Below are positions 43,370 through 51,874 of a stretch of DNA of 64,000 bases, piece by piece. Under the pieces are notes generated by a model. The model worked only from the letters and a program-made list of their open reading frames with translations. It did not search any database and was not told where the DNA came from. The position numbers and the translations under genes were made by a program. Origin of the DNA: Lachnospiraceae bacterium (lineage in GTDB: Bacteria > Bacillota > Clostridia > Lachnospirales > Lachnospiraceae). The DNA is taken from contig LR698958.1 in assembly GCA_902381685.1 (NCBI GenBank), forward strand, positions 1,489,672-1,553,671, given 5' to 3'. Position 1 is the stretch's first letter, and every line of letters begins with the position of its first letter.

Positions 43370-46300
43370 TTATTCTATCAATCCCTTTATCCCACTTATC
43401 ACACTTTTTACACATTCAAGTATATTTTCATCTTTCTCTCTTTTGTTCTTTCCCTTTTTCTGATAAATAAAGTATGGATTTGTCTCGATTTTAAAAGTCA
43501 AATCTCCTTTATATTTCTGCAGAAGAACCGGAATGCGCTCCGCACACACTTTTGCTTTTTCATACATGGTGAATTTATATTGCTCACCTTTTTGTTCAAT
43601 AGAAATAATATACGCACTGTGGGCAAGCGCTTTCACGGAAGCAATATGAAGTAACTGCTGCACCTTTTTCGGAATATCTCCGAAACGGTCAATCAGTTCT
43701 TCCACCATATCGTCCATTTCTTCCTCATTTTCAATACTGGCGATTCTCTTGTAAATATCCAGTTTCTGATACTCATTCGGTATATAGGAAGACGGAATAT
43801 AGGCATCTACATTTAGGTCTACCGTCGTCGTGTAAGCCTCTTCCTCCATTTCTCCTTTCAAATGTTTTACTGCCTCATTTAACATTTTACAGTACAAATC
43901 ATATCCAACCGCCTCCATATGGCCATGCTGCTCCGCTCCAAGAAGATTACCGGCACCGCGGATTTCCAAATCACGCATGGCAATTTTAAATCCCGATCCC
44001 AAATCAGTAAATTCCCTGATTGCGGAAAGCCTCTTTTCCGCCACTTCTTTCAATAACTTGTCTCGCTTATACAGCATAAACGCATATGCCATTCTATTGG
44101 AACGTCCTACCCTTCCACGCAATTGATACAGTTGGGAAAGTCCCAGTTTATCCGCCTCGTGAATAATCATTGTATTTGCATTTGAAATATCAAGCCCCGT
44201 CTCAATAATTGTAGTGGACACAAGAACGTCTATCTCACCGTTGATAAAATCATACATAATTTTCTCCAACTGATGTTCACTCATCTGCCCGTGAGCATAA
44301 GTCACTGCCGCCTCCGGAACGAGACTTTGAATCCTGTCCGTAATCTCTTCAATGTCTTTTACTTTATTGTAAACATAATAAACCTGTCCCTGTCTTGACA
44401 GTTCTCTCTGAATCGCTTCACGCACCATTTCATCGTTGTATTCCATGACATACGTCTGAATAGGGATTCTGTCCATCGGCGCTTCTTCCAGAACGCTCAT
44501 ATCCCTGATGCCGATTAAACTCATGTGGAGTGTTCTTGGAATCGGTGTTGCCGTCAGTGTCAATACGTCTATATTTTCCTTTAACTTTTTAATCTTTTCT
44601 TTGTGCTGTACACCAAAACGCTGTTCCTCATCAATAATCAAAAGCCCCAAATCTTTAAACTTCAGATCATCACTCAACACTCTGTGCGTTCCTACAATAA
44701 TATCAACTAACCCTTTTTTCGTATCCTCTATTGTCTTTTTCTGTTGTGCCGGTGTACGGAAACGGCACATTAAATCAACTCTTACGGGAAATTCTTTCAT
44801 TCTCTGTACAAACGTATTGTAATGCTGCTGAGCCAAAATCGTTGTGGGAACCAAGTACACGACCTGTTTATTTTCCTGTACCGCTTTAAATGCCGCCCGG
44901 ATAGCCACTTCCGTTTTTCCGTAGCCAACGTCCCCACAGATCAGGCGATCCATGATTTTATTACTTTCCATATCCCGCTTTGTCGCCTCTATGGCTAACA
45001 TCTGATCCTCCGTCTCCTCAAACGGAAACATTTCTTCAAATTCTTTCTGCCAAACCGTATCCGGTCCGTACACGAAACCTTCCTCTCTCTGTCTTGCCGC
45101 ATATAATTCCACAAGGTCTTTCGCAATCTCCCTGACTGCTCCTCTGACTTTTGTTTTCGTCTTTGTCCACTCCTGCGTGCCAAGACGGTTCAACTTCGGT
45201 TTCTTCGCATCTGCACTTGCATATTTCTGAATCAAATCCAACTGCGTTGCAGGAATATAGAGATTTCCGCCCCCTGCATAGGAAATTTTCATATAGTCTT
45301 TTGATGTCTTATCCACATCAATCTTTTCAATTCCCTGATATATCCCCAGACCGTGATTTTCATGGACAACATAATCTCCTATTTTCAGTTCAGAGAAACT
45401 TTGTATCTTCTGCCCTTCATAAACTTTTCGCTTACGCTTTTTCTTTCCTTTTCCGAAAATGTCCGTCTCTGAAATCACCGTAAATTTCAACATCGGATAC
45501 TCATATCCTTCGGCCACATGACCAAAAGAAACTAAAATTTCTCCCTCCTGCACAAGACGGTCTTTTTCCTCACTATAAAAACTACTCAGATTATAATCTC
45601 GTAAATCCTCCGCAAGACGTCTCGCCCTCGTTCTTGAACCCGAGAGAAGAATTACCCGATAACCGTTTCGTTTCAACCGTTTCAAGTCTCTTGTGAGCAT
45701 CTCAAAACTGTTGTTATAAGGATTGACGCTCTTTGTGTGAAGACTGTACAGATTATTTGTCTTAAACTCCCTCGTCCGTATTTCCAGCGCTGAAAACCCT
45801 ATACAGTAGTACTCATTCATCTTATCTATAACCTGCTTTGTCCGATAAAGCGGTATTCTGACGTCTGAAATCTCACACCCTGCCTCCATACGATTTTTCT
45901 GGGCTTCCAAATATTCTTCTTCCACGCCCATTCCTTTTTCCATCAGTCTTGCCGGTTCATCTAAAAATACCATCGTTTCTTCTACAGGAAAATATTCCAA
46001 AAAAGAAACTCTTTTTCCCTCTTCTTCCGGAAAATCCGTCGCCGGATAAATGACAATCTCCTCAAGATTCTCTATGGAACGCTGACTCTCCACATCAAAT
46101 GTACGAATGGAGTCAATCTCATCGTCCCAAAATTCAATACGAATCGGAACTTCTTCCGTCAAAGGGTAAATATCAATAATCCCCCCACGCACGGCAAACT
46201 GCCCCATGCCGTCAATCTGTACCTCTCTGTCATATCCAAGCGCTGCCACTTTTTCTTTTAACGAATCAAAATCTACCGTATCCCCGACTTTCAGAGTAAA

Positions 46301-46708
46301 AATTCTTTCTTGAATTTTTGGGAGCGGTAACAGTGAATCCATAAATCCGTCAAACTCAGTAATAACAGTCACCTTTTCCTCTGTCAAAACCGCCTGTATC
46401 ACTTCCAACCTCTGTTTTACCAACGCCTTTCCACGCAAATCCGCCTGATAAAATAAAAGGTCTTTCGGCGGATAATAGTATACTTTTTCGTCTAAAAACT
46501 TGTATTCTTCGTAAATCTGTTTCGCTTTTGCTTCACTTGAAACAGCGATGATTCGATATGTTGAATCATCGCCAAGAGCATACATCAAATGTGTTTTTTG
46601 AGAATTGACACAACCGGCAATCTGTATCATTCCCTTTTGTTTTTTCTTTTCTTTCTGTATTTCTTCAAACTCCGCCAGTTCCTTAAGCGGTTCTACAAAA
46701 GCCTGCAT
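43370..46708 (-). CDS. mfd: transcription-repair coupling factor
   Basis: A 1112-residue Mfd translocase that removes stalled RNA polymerase and recruits UvrA. The order is UvrB-like N-terminal region (about 1-330), the RNA polymerase-interacting domain (about 435-500, IGDYVVHENHGLGIYQGIEKI), and RecG-type helicase motor with GDVGYGKTEVAIRAAFKA (Walker A, about 593-610), DEEQRFG (DEEQ box near 690) and QLRGRVGRSNRMAYA (motif VI near 865), then the C-terminal TRCF domain. It lies 14 bases downstream of pth, the standard Firmicute order. Confidence 0.98.
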   Translation of the reverse strand: MQAFVEPLKELAEFEEIQKEKKKQKGMIQIAGCVNSQKTHLMYALGDDSTYRIIAVSSEAKAKQIYEEYKFLDEKVYYYPPKDLLFYQADLRGKALVKQRLEVIQAVLTEEKVTVITEFDGFMDSLLPLPKIQERIFTLKVGDTVDFDSLKEKVAALGYDREVQIDGMGQFAVRGGIIDIYPLTEEVPIRIEFWDDEIDSIRTFDVESQRSIENLEEIVIYPATDFPEEEGKRVSFLEYFPVEETMVFLDEPARLMEKGMGVEEEYLEAQKNRMEAGCEISDVRIPLYRTKQVIDKMNEYYCIGFSALEIRTREFKTNNLYSLHTKSVNPYNNSFEMLTRDLKRLKRNGYRVILLSGSRTRARRLAEDLRDYNLSSFYSEEKDRLVQEGEILVSFGHVAEGYEYPMLKFTVISETDIFGKGKKKRKRKVYEGQKIQSFSELKIGDYVVHENHGLGIYQGIEKIDVDKTSKDYMKISYAGGGNLYIPATQLDLIQKYASADAKKPKLNRLGTQEWTKTKTKVRGAVREIAKDLVELYAARQREEGFVYGPDTVWQKEFEEMFPFEETEDQMLAIEATKRDMESNKIMDRLICGDVGYGKTEVAIRAAFKAVQENKQVVYLVPTTILAQQHYNTFVQRMKEFPVRVDLMCRFRTPAQQKKTIEDTKKGLVDIIVGTHRVLSDDLKFKDLGLLIIDEEQRFGVQHKEKIKKLKENIDVLTLTATPIPRTLHMSLIGIRDMSVLEEAPMDRIPIQTYVMEYNDEMVREAIQRELSRQGQVYYVYNKVKDIEEITDRIQSLVPEAAVTYAHGQMSEHQLEKIMYDFINGEIDVLVSTTIIETGLDISNANTMIIHEADKLGLSQLYQLRGRVGRSNRMAYAFMLYKRDKLLKEVAEKRLSAIREFTDLGSGFKIAMRDLEIRGAGNLLGAEQHGHMEAVGYDLYCKMLNEAVKHLKGEMEEEAYTTTVDLNVDAYIPSSYIPNEYQKLDIYKRIASIENEEEMDDMVEELIDRFGDIPKKVQQLLHIASVKALAHSAYIISIEQKGEQYKFTMYEKAKVCAERIPVLLQKYKGDLTFKIETNPYFIYQKKGKNKREKDENILECVKSVISGIKGLIE

Positions 46709-46722
46709 ATATCCTCCTTCTT

Positions 46723-47295
46723 CTATTTTGTTTTCTTGTTAAACTCATTCATAGCCGTTTCAATCTCATCATTAACCATTAACTCTATCGCCTTAACCGC
46801 ATTCTGATAGCCGTCCTCCATGACTTCTCTTTCCGCTTTGGAAAAATGTCCCAAAACATAGTCTGCCAAATCATACTGTTTCGGTTTTTCACCTACTCCC
46901 ACTTTAATTCTCGGAAATACGGAATGCCCCAAGTGGGCAATGATATTTTTAATTCCATTATGTCCTCCCGCACTTCCTTTTTTGCGAATGCGGAGTTGTC
47001 CCACATCAAGACTTATATCATCATAAATTACGATTAATTCCTGTTCTTCATCAATCTTAAAATAATCTACAAGACTTCTCACACTCTCTCCGCTTAGATT
47101 CATGTATGTCTGCGGTTTTGCTAAAATAACTTTCTGTCCCGCAATAATACCTTTCCCGCAAAAAGCCCTGTGTTTTCTTATATCCATTGTTATATTATAT
47201 TTATCTGCAATTGCATCTATGACATCAAATCCCACATTATGACGTGTTCCTTCATATTGGGAAGTTGGATTTCCAAGCCCTACAATAATGTACAT
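46723..47295 (-). CDS. pth: peptidyl-tRNA hydrolase
   Basis: A 190-residue enzyme that frees tRNA from dropped-off peptidyl-tRNA. The N-terminal VGLGNPTSQYEGTRHNVGFDVID includes the catalytic His (H19 or H20 region); PQTYMNLSG near 60 and YDDISLDVGQLRIRKKGSAGGHNGIK near 92-117 are diagnostic. It heads the pth-mfd pair and is divergent from the membrane-anchored protein gene at 47452. Confidence 0.97.
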   Translation of the reverse strand: MYIIVGLGNPTSQYEGTRHNVGFDVIDAIADKYNITMDIRKHRAFCGKGIIAGQKVILAKPQTYMNLSGESVRSLVDYFKIDEEQELIVIYDDISLDVGQLRIRKKGSAGGHNGIKNIIAHLGHSVFPRIKVGVGEKPKQYDLADYVLGHFSKAEREVMEDGYQNAVKAIELMVNDEIETAMNEFNKKTK

Positions 47296-47327
47296 TTCGC
47301 CACCTCGTTTTCTTTTTATCTTTTTCT

Positions 47328-47356
47328 ATTCTACAAGAACATTTTCTATTTGTCAC
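47328..47356 (-). promoter_or_regulatory. promoter of pth-mfd
   Basis: Minus-strand GTGACA (47356-47351), 17-base spacer, TAGAAT (47333-47328). Confidence 0.65.
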
Positions 47357-47451
47357 GCAATGACATGAATATTTTTTTCTTCCATTCATATATTATACAA
47401 AGTAAATGATACATTTTCCAATATATAAATATATAGATGAGGAGGGACTTC

Positions 47452-47883
47452 ATGAGTTCAAAAACAAAGATTGTTGTTCTGCATATGAAAGAAATCATTT
47501 ACACTGCCATTTTTGTCATTTTGGGAATTCTTTTTATTTTACTTTTAGTGTTTATGTTCTTCCCGAAAAATAAAAAAGCATTGGACACTACAAAAGAGTA
47601 CGCGCCCGGAATTTATACATCTACGGTAAGTCTAAATAACACGGATTTAGAAATAGAGGTTACGGTAGACCAGTCGAAAATTACCTCTATACGTTGTGTC
47701 AACCTGAGCGAATCCGTTACGACAATGTATCCGCTGCTACAGCCGACAATCGAAAATATTGCCGAGCAGGTCTGCGAATCACAGTCAACTAAAAACCTTA
47801 CTTACCCCGAAGATAATCCGTATACTTCCCAAATGATTGTTTCTGCCATTGAGAAAGCGTTGGAAAAAGCCGTAGTCAAATAA
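47452..47883 (+). CDS. membrane-anchored FMN-bind-like protein
   Basis: A 143-residue protein with one transmembrane segment (about 16-38) and an extracellular domain starting PGIYTSTVSLNNTDLEIEVTVDQSKITSIRCVNLSES, which resembles the start of the FMN-binding (RnfG/NosR-type) domain; the expected C-terminal SAxxTS-type flavin threonine is not obvious (SQMIVSAIEKAL instead). The start at 47452 follows GGAGGG by 6 bases. Function unknown. Confidence 0.65.
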   Translation: MSSKTKIVVLHMKEIIYTAIFVILGILFILLLVFMFFPKNKKALDTTKEYAPGIYTSTVSLNNTDLEIEVTVDQSKITSIRCVNLSESVTTMYPLLQPTIENIAEQVCESQSTKNLTYPEDNPYTSQMIVSAIEKALEKAVVK

Positions 47884-47902
47884 ACTGCGGCTTTTGGTTT
47901 TT
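47866..47902 (+). terminator. terminator overlapping the stop codon of the FMN-bind-like gene
   Basis: AAAGCCG (47866-47872) and CGGCTTT (47888-47894), with inner AGT/ACT, followed by TGGTTTTT. Confidence 0.75.
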
Positions 47903-47927
47903 AGTTTTTATTGTCACCTTTATTAAT

Positions 47928-48107
47928 TTATTTCTGATTATATTCCAATTGAAATAATTCTGTTTTGTGTTCCTTACATAAAAACAACGTATATCCTTTG
48001 AAATGCTGATTATCACCAATAACAACATATCCTGTTTCCAATTCTTTTACAAAATATGGATTTGTTCCTTGTTTAATCATTTCAATTCTATCACATATTA
48101 AACACAT
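47928..48107 (-). pseudogene. truncated HIT-family protein
   Basis: A 59-codon frame encoding only the N-terminal part of a HIT-family hydrolase: MCLICDRIEMIKQGTNPYFV and ELETGYVVIGDNQHFKGYTLF, then CKEHKTELFQLEYNQK and a stop. The catalytic HxHxH motif that should follow about 40 residues later is absent, as is any continuation in other frames nearby. GGGGG precedes the start. It begins 13 bases after the SnoaL-like gene. It is best read as a 3'-truncated remnant; a functional short protein is less likely. Confidence 0.7.
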
Positions 48108-48120
48108 ATTCGTTCCCCCT

Positions 48121-48540
48121 CTAAAACCAATTTGTTTTTTTGTTGGTAAACTGCGGTTTATCCCCATTCTCATAAGGATTGTAGAAATTCAGATTACAAC
48201 CAAATTCCTTTAAAAAACAAATTTTATTTTCTTCTGTCCATTCAACAAGTGAAACACCATCAAATTCTTCTATCTCTCCATTACTCATTTTATTTCTAAA
48301 GTACCATTCCACAACCGTTTGACTGTCCTTATGAAAATATTGTTTTATATCCCATTCATAGACTTTTCCACGTGTATTCCATTCTTCAAACCAATGTTTT
48401 ACTGTGGAACGATTTGTGTATTTAGGTCCCCAACTTTCAATATAAGTAACATCTTCCGTAAAAATTTCATCAATTCCTAAATCTTTTTGACATAACCACA
48501 TATCAAACCATAAACGAATTATCCCTTCTCGTTCATTCAT
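48121..48540 (-). CDS. SnoaL-like (NTF2-fold) protein
   Basis: A 139-residue protein with the NTF2/SnoaL-like pattern: an N-terminal helix REGIIRLWFDMWLCQKDLGIDEIFTEDVTYIESWGPKY, a VVEWYFRNKMSNGEIEEFDGVSLVEW strand pair and an end strand CFLKEFGCNLNFY. The family binds small hydrophobic molecules or acts as an isomerase or cyclase; the ligand here is unknown. GAGGTG precedes the ATG. It has its own promoter and is followed by the HIT remnant. Confidence 0.75.
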   Translation of the reverse strand: MNEREGIIRLWFDMWLCQKDLGIDEIFTEDVTYIESWGPKYTNRSTVKHWFEEWNTRGKVYEWDIKQYFHKDSQTVVEWYFRNKMSNGEIEEFDGVSLVEWTEENKICFLKEFGCNLNFYNPYENGDKPQFTNKKTNWF

Positions 48541-48557
48541 AATATCACCTCAGTTTC

Positions 48558-48586
48558 ATCTTACAACATCATAAATAATAACGCAA
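48558..48586 (-). promoter_or_regulatory. probable promoter of SnoaL-like gene
   Basis: Minus-strand TTGCGT (48586-48581), 17-base spacer, TAAGAT (48563-48558). Confidence 0.5.
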
Positions 48587-48591
48587 ACTTT

Positions 48592-48606
48592 TATAGAATT
48601 CCTCTG
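48592..48606. repeat. left 15-bp inverted repeat flanking rpn
   Basis: TATAGAATTCCTCTG; its exact reverse complement is at 49593-49607. The pair brackets a 1016-base unit whose only gene is rpn. Confidence 0.8.
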
Positions 48607-48653
48607 CATTCTTTTTGAATATTCGCCTGAATTGGCACGACTTGTTTATTTAT

Positions 48654-48681
48654 GCCCGCAATCCTTCTCAGTTTTGCGGGC
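48654..48681 (-). terminator. hairpin after rpn
   Basis: GCCCGCAA (48654-48661) and TTGCGGGC (48674-48681), a perfect 8-bp stem. On the minus strand it is followed by ATAAATAAAC, so the T tract is poor, but the position fits the end of the rpn transcript. Confidence 0.5.
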
Positions 48682-48708
48682 TATAGATTTGATTTACCTA
48701 GAAATAAC

Positions 48709-49575
48709 TTAAGATATTTTAGAAATAAATTCCTCTATTGATTCAACTTCAACAGACAGTTTTATCCACTGTTTTAATACTTCCATATCTTTTTCTTCAT
48801 TAATTTTTTCTGAAAGAGTATCGGGAACTTCTCCGTATTTTGACAGAAATACAATTATGGCTTCAGCCATTCCTTCTCGTCCCTCTTGTCGTCCTTCTTC
48901 TCTTCCTGATTTTCTTTCTTCTTTCAATAATTCTTCAAAAAGCATAAAGCGTTCCTCCATTTCCCTATCTTTTTTGATATGTTCTACAAACTTCTGCAAC
49001 TGCTTTACATATTCATCTTGAAAATCATTTTGGCTTTCCTTTATGTCTGCTTTTACAAACTCTAGAAAACGGACAAGTTCCTCCGGCACTTCTTCTGCAT
49101 TTTTACCTTTTGTACTTAAAAATACAATCTTTCTTTTGTCCTGTAATTTGGCGTTTGCTGTTTCTTTACATTCCATTTCAAAAGTATATTTGTATTTTCT
49201 TTCACCAAACGGGTCAAAATCACAGATAAAAATCACATAACTTTTTGGAAGTTCTTCGTATTCCGAACCGGATAATAACATTTCCATATCCATTTGGCTT
49301 TGATAATATCTGCTTCTCAAGCCTAATGAACTTTGGGTTGATACCTGCATTTCCACATTATAGCGGGTATTGTTTTCGTCCTTTGCATATACGTCTAACC
49401 GCACACCTTTATACTCCGGGTGATATACGATATTTTTCTCCGCACTGACTTCCACGCGGTCAATTTTCATCTGTAATGCTCTTTCTAAAAAGCCTTTGCA
49501 ATTTTCCTCATCTAACATCACTGCTGCAAACATAAAATTATCTTTGATGGTAAGATTTTTTAGTTGTTTCTTCAT
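48709..49575 (-). CDS. rpn: Rpn family recombination-promoting nuclease (PD-(D/E)XK)
   Basis: A 288-residue protein of the Rpn/PDDEXK_2 family. The nuclease core shows D61 in VRLDVYAK and E75-x-Q77 in NVEMQVS, followed by YYQSQMDMEMLLSGSEY and VIFICDFDPFG, all typical. The C-terminal half is helical, with a charged stretch GREEGRQEGREG near 225. Rpn proteins nick DNA, promote RecA-independent recombination, and are often multicopy. Here the gene is bracketed by a perfect inverted repeat. No ribosome site stronger than GGAGG (upstream, in ATGGAGGAA) is visible. Confidence 0.9.
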   Translation of the reverse strand: MKKQLKNLTIKDNFMFAAVMLDEENCKGFLERALQMKIDRVEVSAEKNIVYHPEYKGVRLDVYAKDENNTRYNVEMQVSTQSSLGLRSRYYQSQMDMEMLLSGSEYEELPKSYVIFICDFDPFGERKYKYTFEMECKETANAKLQDKRKIVFLSTKGKNAEEVPEELVRFLEFVKADIKESQNDFQDEYVKQLQKFVEHIKKDREMEERFMLFEELLKEERKSGREEGRQEGREGMAEAIIVFLSKYGEVPDTLSEKINEEKDMEVLKQWIKLSVEVESIEEFISKIS

Positions 49576-49592
49576 CTAATTTCCTCCATTTA

Positions 49593-49607
49593 CAGAGGAA
49601 TTCTATA
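49593..49607. repeat. right 15-bp inverted repeat flanking rpn
   Basis: CAGAGGAATTCTATA, the exact reverse complement of 48592-48606, located 17 bases before the rpn start codon. Confidence 0.8.
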
Positions 49608-49652
49608 GATTGATTGTAGCAGATAAAAGCGTGTTTGAATAGTATTATTTTA

Positions 49653-49681
49653 TTGTAGTGTATATATGGAACTGGTATAAT
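49653..49681 (+). promoter_or_regulatory. promoter of small membrane protein gene
   Basis: TTGTAG (49653-49658), 17-base spacer, TATAAT (49676-49681). Confidence 0.7.
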
Positions 49682-49732
49682 ATGGGGTATGAAGAACTAG
49701 ATAAATTTAGAGTTGTAAAGGAGCGTTATACA

Positions 49733-49906
49733 ATGGAAAAAAGAAAAATTGTTCGCGGGGTTATATTGGCAGTATTACTGGTTTGTACGATGTTTTTGAT
49801 TTATTCCATAGTAACAGACCCATTAGGAGAACATGATATTATGTTTGCCCTTGCTGTTACCGCTGGATTTATTGCATTAGGACAGGATAAGAAAAAAGAA
49901 AGATAA
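49733..49906 (+). CDS. small membrane protein, function unknown
   Basis: A 57-residue protein with a basic N-terminus (MEKRKIVRG), two hydrophobic segments (about 9-27 and 36-49) and a basic tail (KKKER). The start follows AAAGGAG by 8 bases, and a good promoter lies upstream. No family recognised. The following 232 bases (49907-50138) show no gene, only the small palindrome GCAAGAGGTTCTTGC near 50043. Confidence 0.6.
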   Translation: MEKRKIVRGVILAVLLVCTMFLIYSIVTDPLGEHDIMFALAVTAGFIALGQDKKKER

Positions 49907-50138
49907 ATCCCAGCTTGTAGAACTAAATTTCAAGTTGTAAAGGTGAAATGGCAATGCACCCTAATTTGGTGTTAAAAAAGAAATAGATAAAACGGAAAAT
50001 TTAAATGTTGGAGAAGGGAATATTAGCCTAAATATAGTAATGCAAGAGGTTCTTGCGTCCGCATTTTTGATATGCAAGAGCCACTTTCTTGAAAAAACCT
50101 TGGTTGAATTATAGACTGAAAACATGGAGGTGAAATAC

Positions 50139-50621
50139 ATGGATTTTGGAGAACAAATTAAAAGTATTCGTCAAAAAGAAAAATTGACACAAGAACAATT
50201 TGCTATGAAACTGAATGTGAGTAGACAAGCTGTTTCAAACTGGGAGAATAACAAAAATCTTCCAGATATAGGAATGCTTATTTTGATGTCTGATGTGTTT
50301 CAAATATCTCTGGATTATTTGATTAAAGGAGAAAACGAAATGAACAACATGACAGAAAAAGTAATCAAAGATGGAAGTGAAACAAAAAGAGCCAGGTATA
50401 ATATGGTGTGTTCGATTATAGGTAGTTTCTTGATTTTAATCGGAATTGTACTGCTTCTTGTGAAGGGAATGTCTGTAGAATATATTGATGAACAAGGAAT
50501 ACTGCATGAGAATTTCTTTCTTATCCCAATTGGATTTTTATGCGTGTTTAGTGGTTTAATTTCTTTTATTACAGTTGGTATAACGACACTTATCAGCAAA
50601 TTGAAAAATAGGAACTCATAA
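50139..50621 (+). CDS. XRE-family regulator with C-terminal membrane segments
   Basis: A 160-residue protein. The HTH_3 domain (about 5-60) reads IKSIRQKEKLTQEQFAMKLNVSRQAVSNWENNKNLPD, a textbook XRE helix-turn-helix. Two hydrophobic segments follow at about 87-107 and 126-150, so it may be a membrane-tethered regulator, a type common in Firmicutes and often controlling neighbouring transporters. None is adjacent here. The start at 50139 follows GGAGGTG by 7 bases. Confidence 0.85.
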   Translation: MDFGEQIKSIRQKEKLTQEQFAMKLNVSRQAVSNWENNKNLPDIGMLILMSDVFQISLDYLIKGENEMNNMTEKVIKDGSETKRARYNMVCSIIGSFLILIGIVLLLVKGMSVEYIDEQGILHENFFLIPIGFLCVFSGLISFITVGITTLISKLKNRNS

Positions 50622-50642
50622 TTATAACCCTATTTTCAAGGC

Positions 50643-50692
50643 AATTTTGCCAATCCATGTGAAAAATATTATTCATATGGATTGGCAAAATT
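50643..50692. repeat. 50-base near-perfect palindrome after the XRE gene
   Basis: Arms AATTTTGCCAATCCAT (50643-50658) and ATGGATTGGCAAAATT (50677-50692) match over all 16 bases; after one mismatch TGAA/TTCA adds four more pairs. No T tract follows. The remaining bases to 50794 show no gene. Confidence 0.85.
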
Positions 50693-50794
50693 CCAGTTTA
50701 GAGAATAACTAAAAACTTATCATGCACAATTACTTATGCAATTCCCTATGAGAACACCAAAGCCTAAAAAGAAAAAAACAATAATTCTCCATAA

Positions 50795-50821
50795 AAAAAG
50801 AGCAGTCTTTCGACCGCCCCT
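50795..50821 (-). terminator. terminator after small acidic protein gene
   Basis: Minus-strand GGGGCGGTC-GAAA-GACTGCTCT with GNRA loop and wobble pairs, followed by T7. Confidence 0.8.
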
Positions 50822-50823
50822 CA

Positions 50824-51087
50824 TTACGCTTCCACTACTAAATATCTTCCGTCCGGCAATGCAAATACTTCTGACGCATCTTCCAATTCTTCTTCCGACA
50901 TTCCGTCTACATCTGCACCACTTTCATCGAAATACTCTCTGACTTCCTCAATAGAATCTACAACCGCTGCCATACAATCTTCAAGAAACGCTTCCGCTTC
51001 CTCCAGTGTTTCCGCAACCGGCTCATCAAACAACTGTCCCTGCTTCTTTAAAAATACCTGTAAACATTCTTCATCATATTCATACAT
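50824..51087 (-). CDS. small acidic conserved protein, function unknown
   Basis: An 87-residue acidic protein (MYEYDEECLQVFLKKQGQLF... with EEAEAFLEDCMAAVVDS and a C-terminal FALPDGRYLVVEA). Similar proteins are found in Lachnospiraceae and are sometimes labelled glyoxalase, for which I see no metal-binding motif. The start at 51087 follows GGAGG by 9 bases. It lies 29 bases downstream of the HAD phosphatase gene, with a terminator right after it. Confidence 0.7.
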   Translation of the reverse strand: MYEYDEECLQVFLKKQGQLFDEPVAETLEEAEAFLEDCMAAVVDSIEEVREYFDESGADVDGMSEEELEDASEVFALPDGRYLVVEA

Positions 51088-51116
51088 TTTTCTTGTCCTC
51101 CTTAACACTTCTCTCA

Positions 51117-51767
51117 TTATACCAGTTTTAACAATTCACATGGTTTATCAATAATATAGTCTGCTCCTGCGTTCTGTAAAATGTCTCTGCCGCGAAATCC
51201 CCAAGATACTCCGACCGATACAAGTCCCGCTCGTTTTGCCGTTTCCATATCCACTTCCGAATCTCCTATGTAAAGACATTCCTCTTTTGTTGCACCGAGA
51301 AATTGCATTATCTCAAATACCCCTGCCGGATCCGGCTTTTTCTCCACGCCTTCTCTCTGACCGTTCACACAGGAAAATCTTTCTTTTCCCAGTATCTCCG
51401 CCACCACATCAACACTTTGCTGATGAGGTTTATTAGAAAGAACCGCCGTCTTTATTCCACGTCCTTTCAATTGGTCCAGCATATCCGTAATCCCTTCATA
51501 TGCAGTTACATGATATGTACAATTTTCTCCAAATATACGTCCATATATTTCCATTGCACGTTCAATTTTCTCCAGTTCAACATCACCAACAGCCCGAAGC
51601 GTACGTTCCATAAGCACTCTTGCACCGTCACCCACAAACTGTCTGCACTGCTCCATTGTAATATTGGCAAATCCCAGTTCATCTAACGTCTTATTCACTG
51701 AATATGTAATGGATTCCAATGTATCTGTCAGCGTTCCATCTAAATCAAATATACATACTTTATACAT
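51117..51767 (-). CDS. HAD-family hydrolase (phosphoglycolate phosphatase-like)
   Basis: A 216-residue HAD phosphatase. Motif I is FDLDGTLTDT (D8 nucleophile, D10), motif II is VLSNKPH near 114-120, and motifs III and IV are KPDP near 145 with YIGDSEVDMETAKRAG near 166-181. The helical cap domain (about 16-80) fits the Gph/PGMB class. Physiological substrate unknown. Confidence 0.9.
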   Translation of the reverse strand: MYKVCIFDLDGTLTDTLESITYSVNKTLDELGFANITMEQCRQFVGDGARVLMERTLRAVGDVELEKIERAMEIYGRIFGENCTYHVTAYEGITDMLDQLKGRGIKTAVLSNKPHQQSVDVVAEILGKERFSCVNGQREGVEKKPDPAGVFEIMQFLGATKEECLYIGDSEVDMETAKRAGLVSVGVSWGFRGRDILQNAGADYIIDKPCELLKLV

Positions 51768-51874
51768 TTTGTCACTCCTTTATACCCACTATAATATTAT
51801 GGTTTCCATTAAAATTCAACCATAAAAACTGCACAAAAAAGATGAAAATTTACTTTTCATCTTTTTCATTTCTT

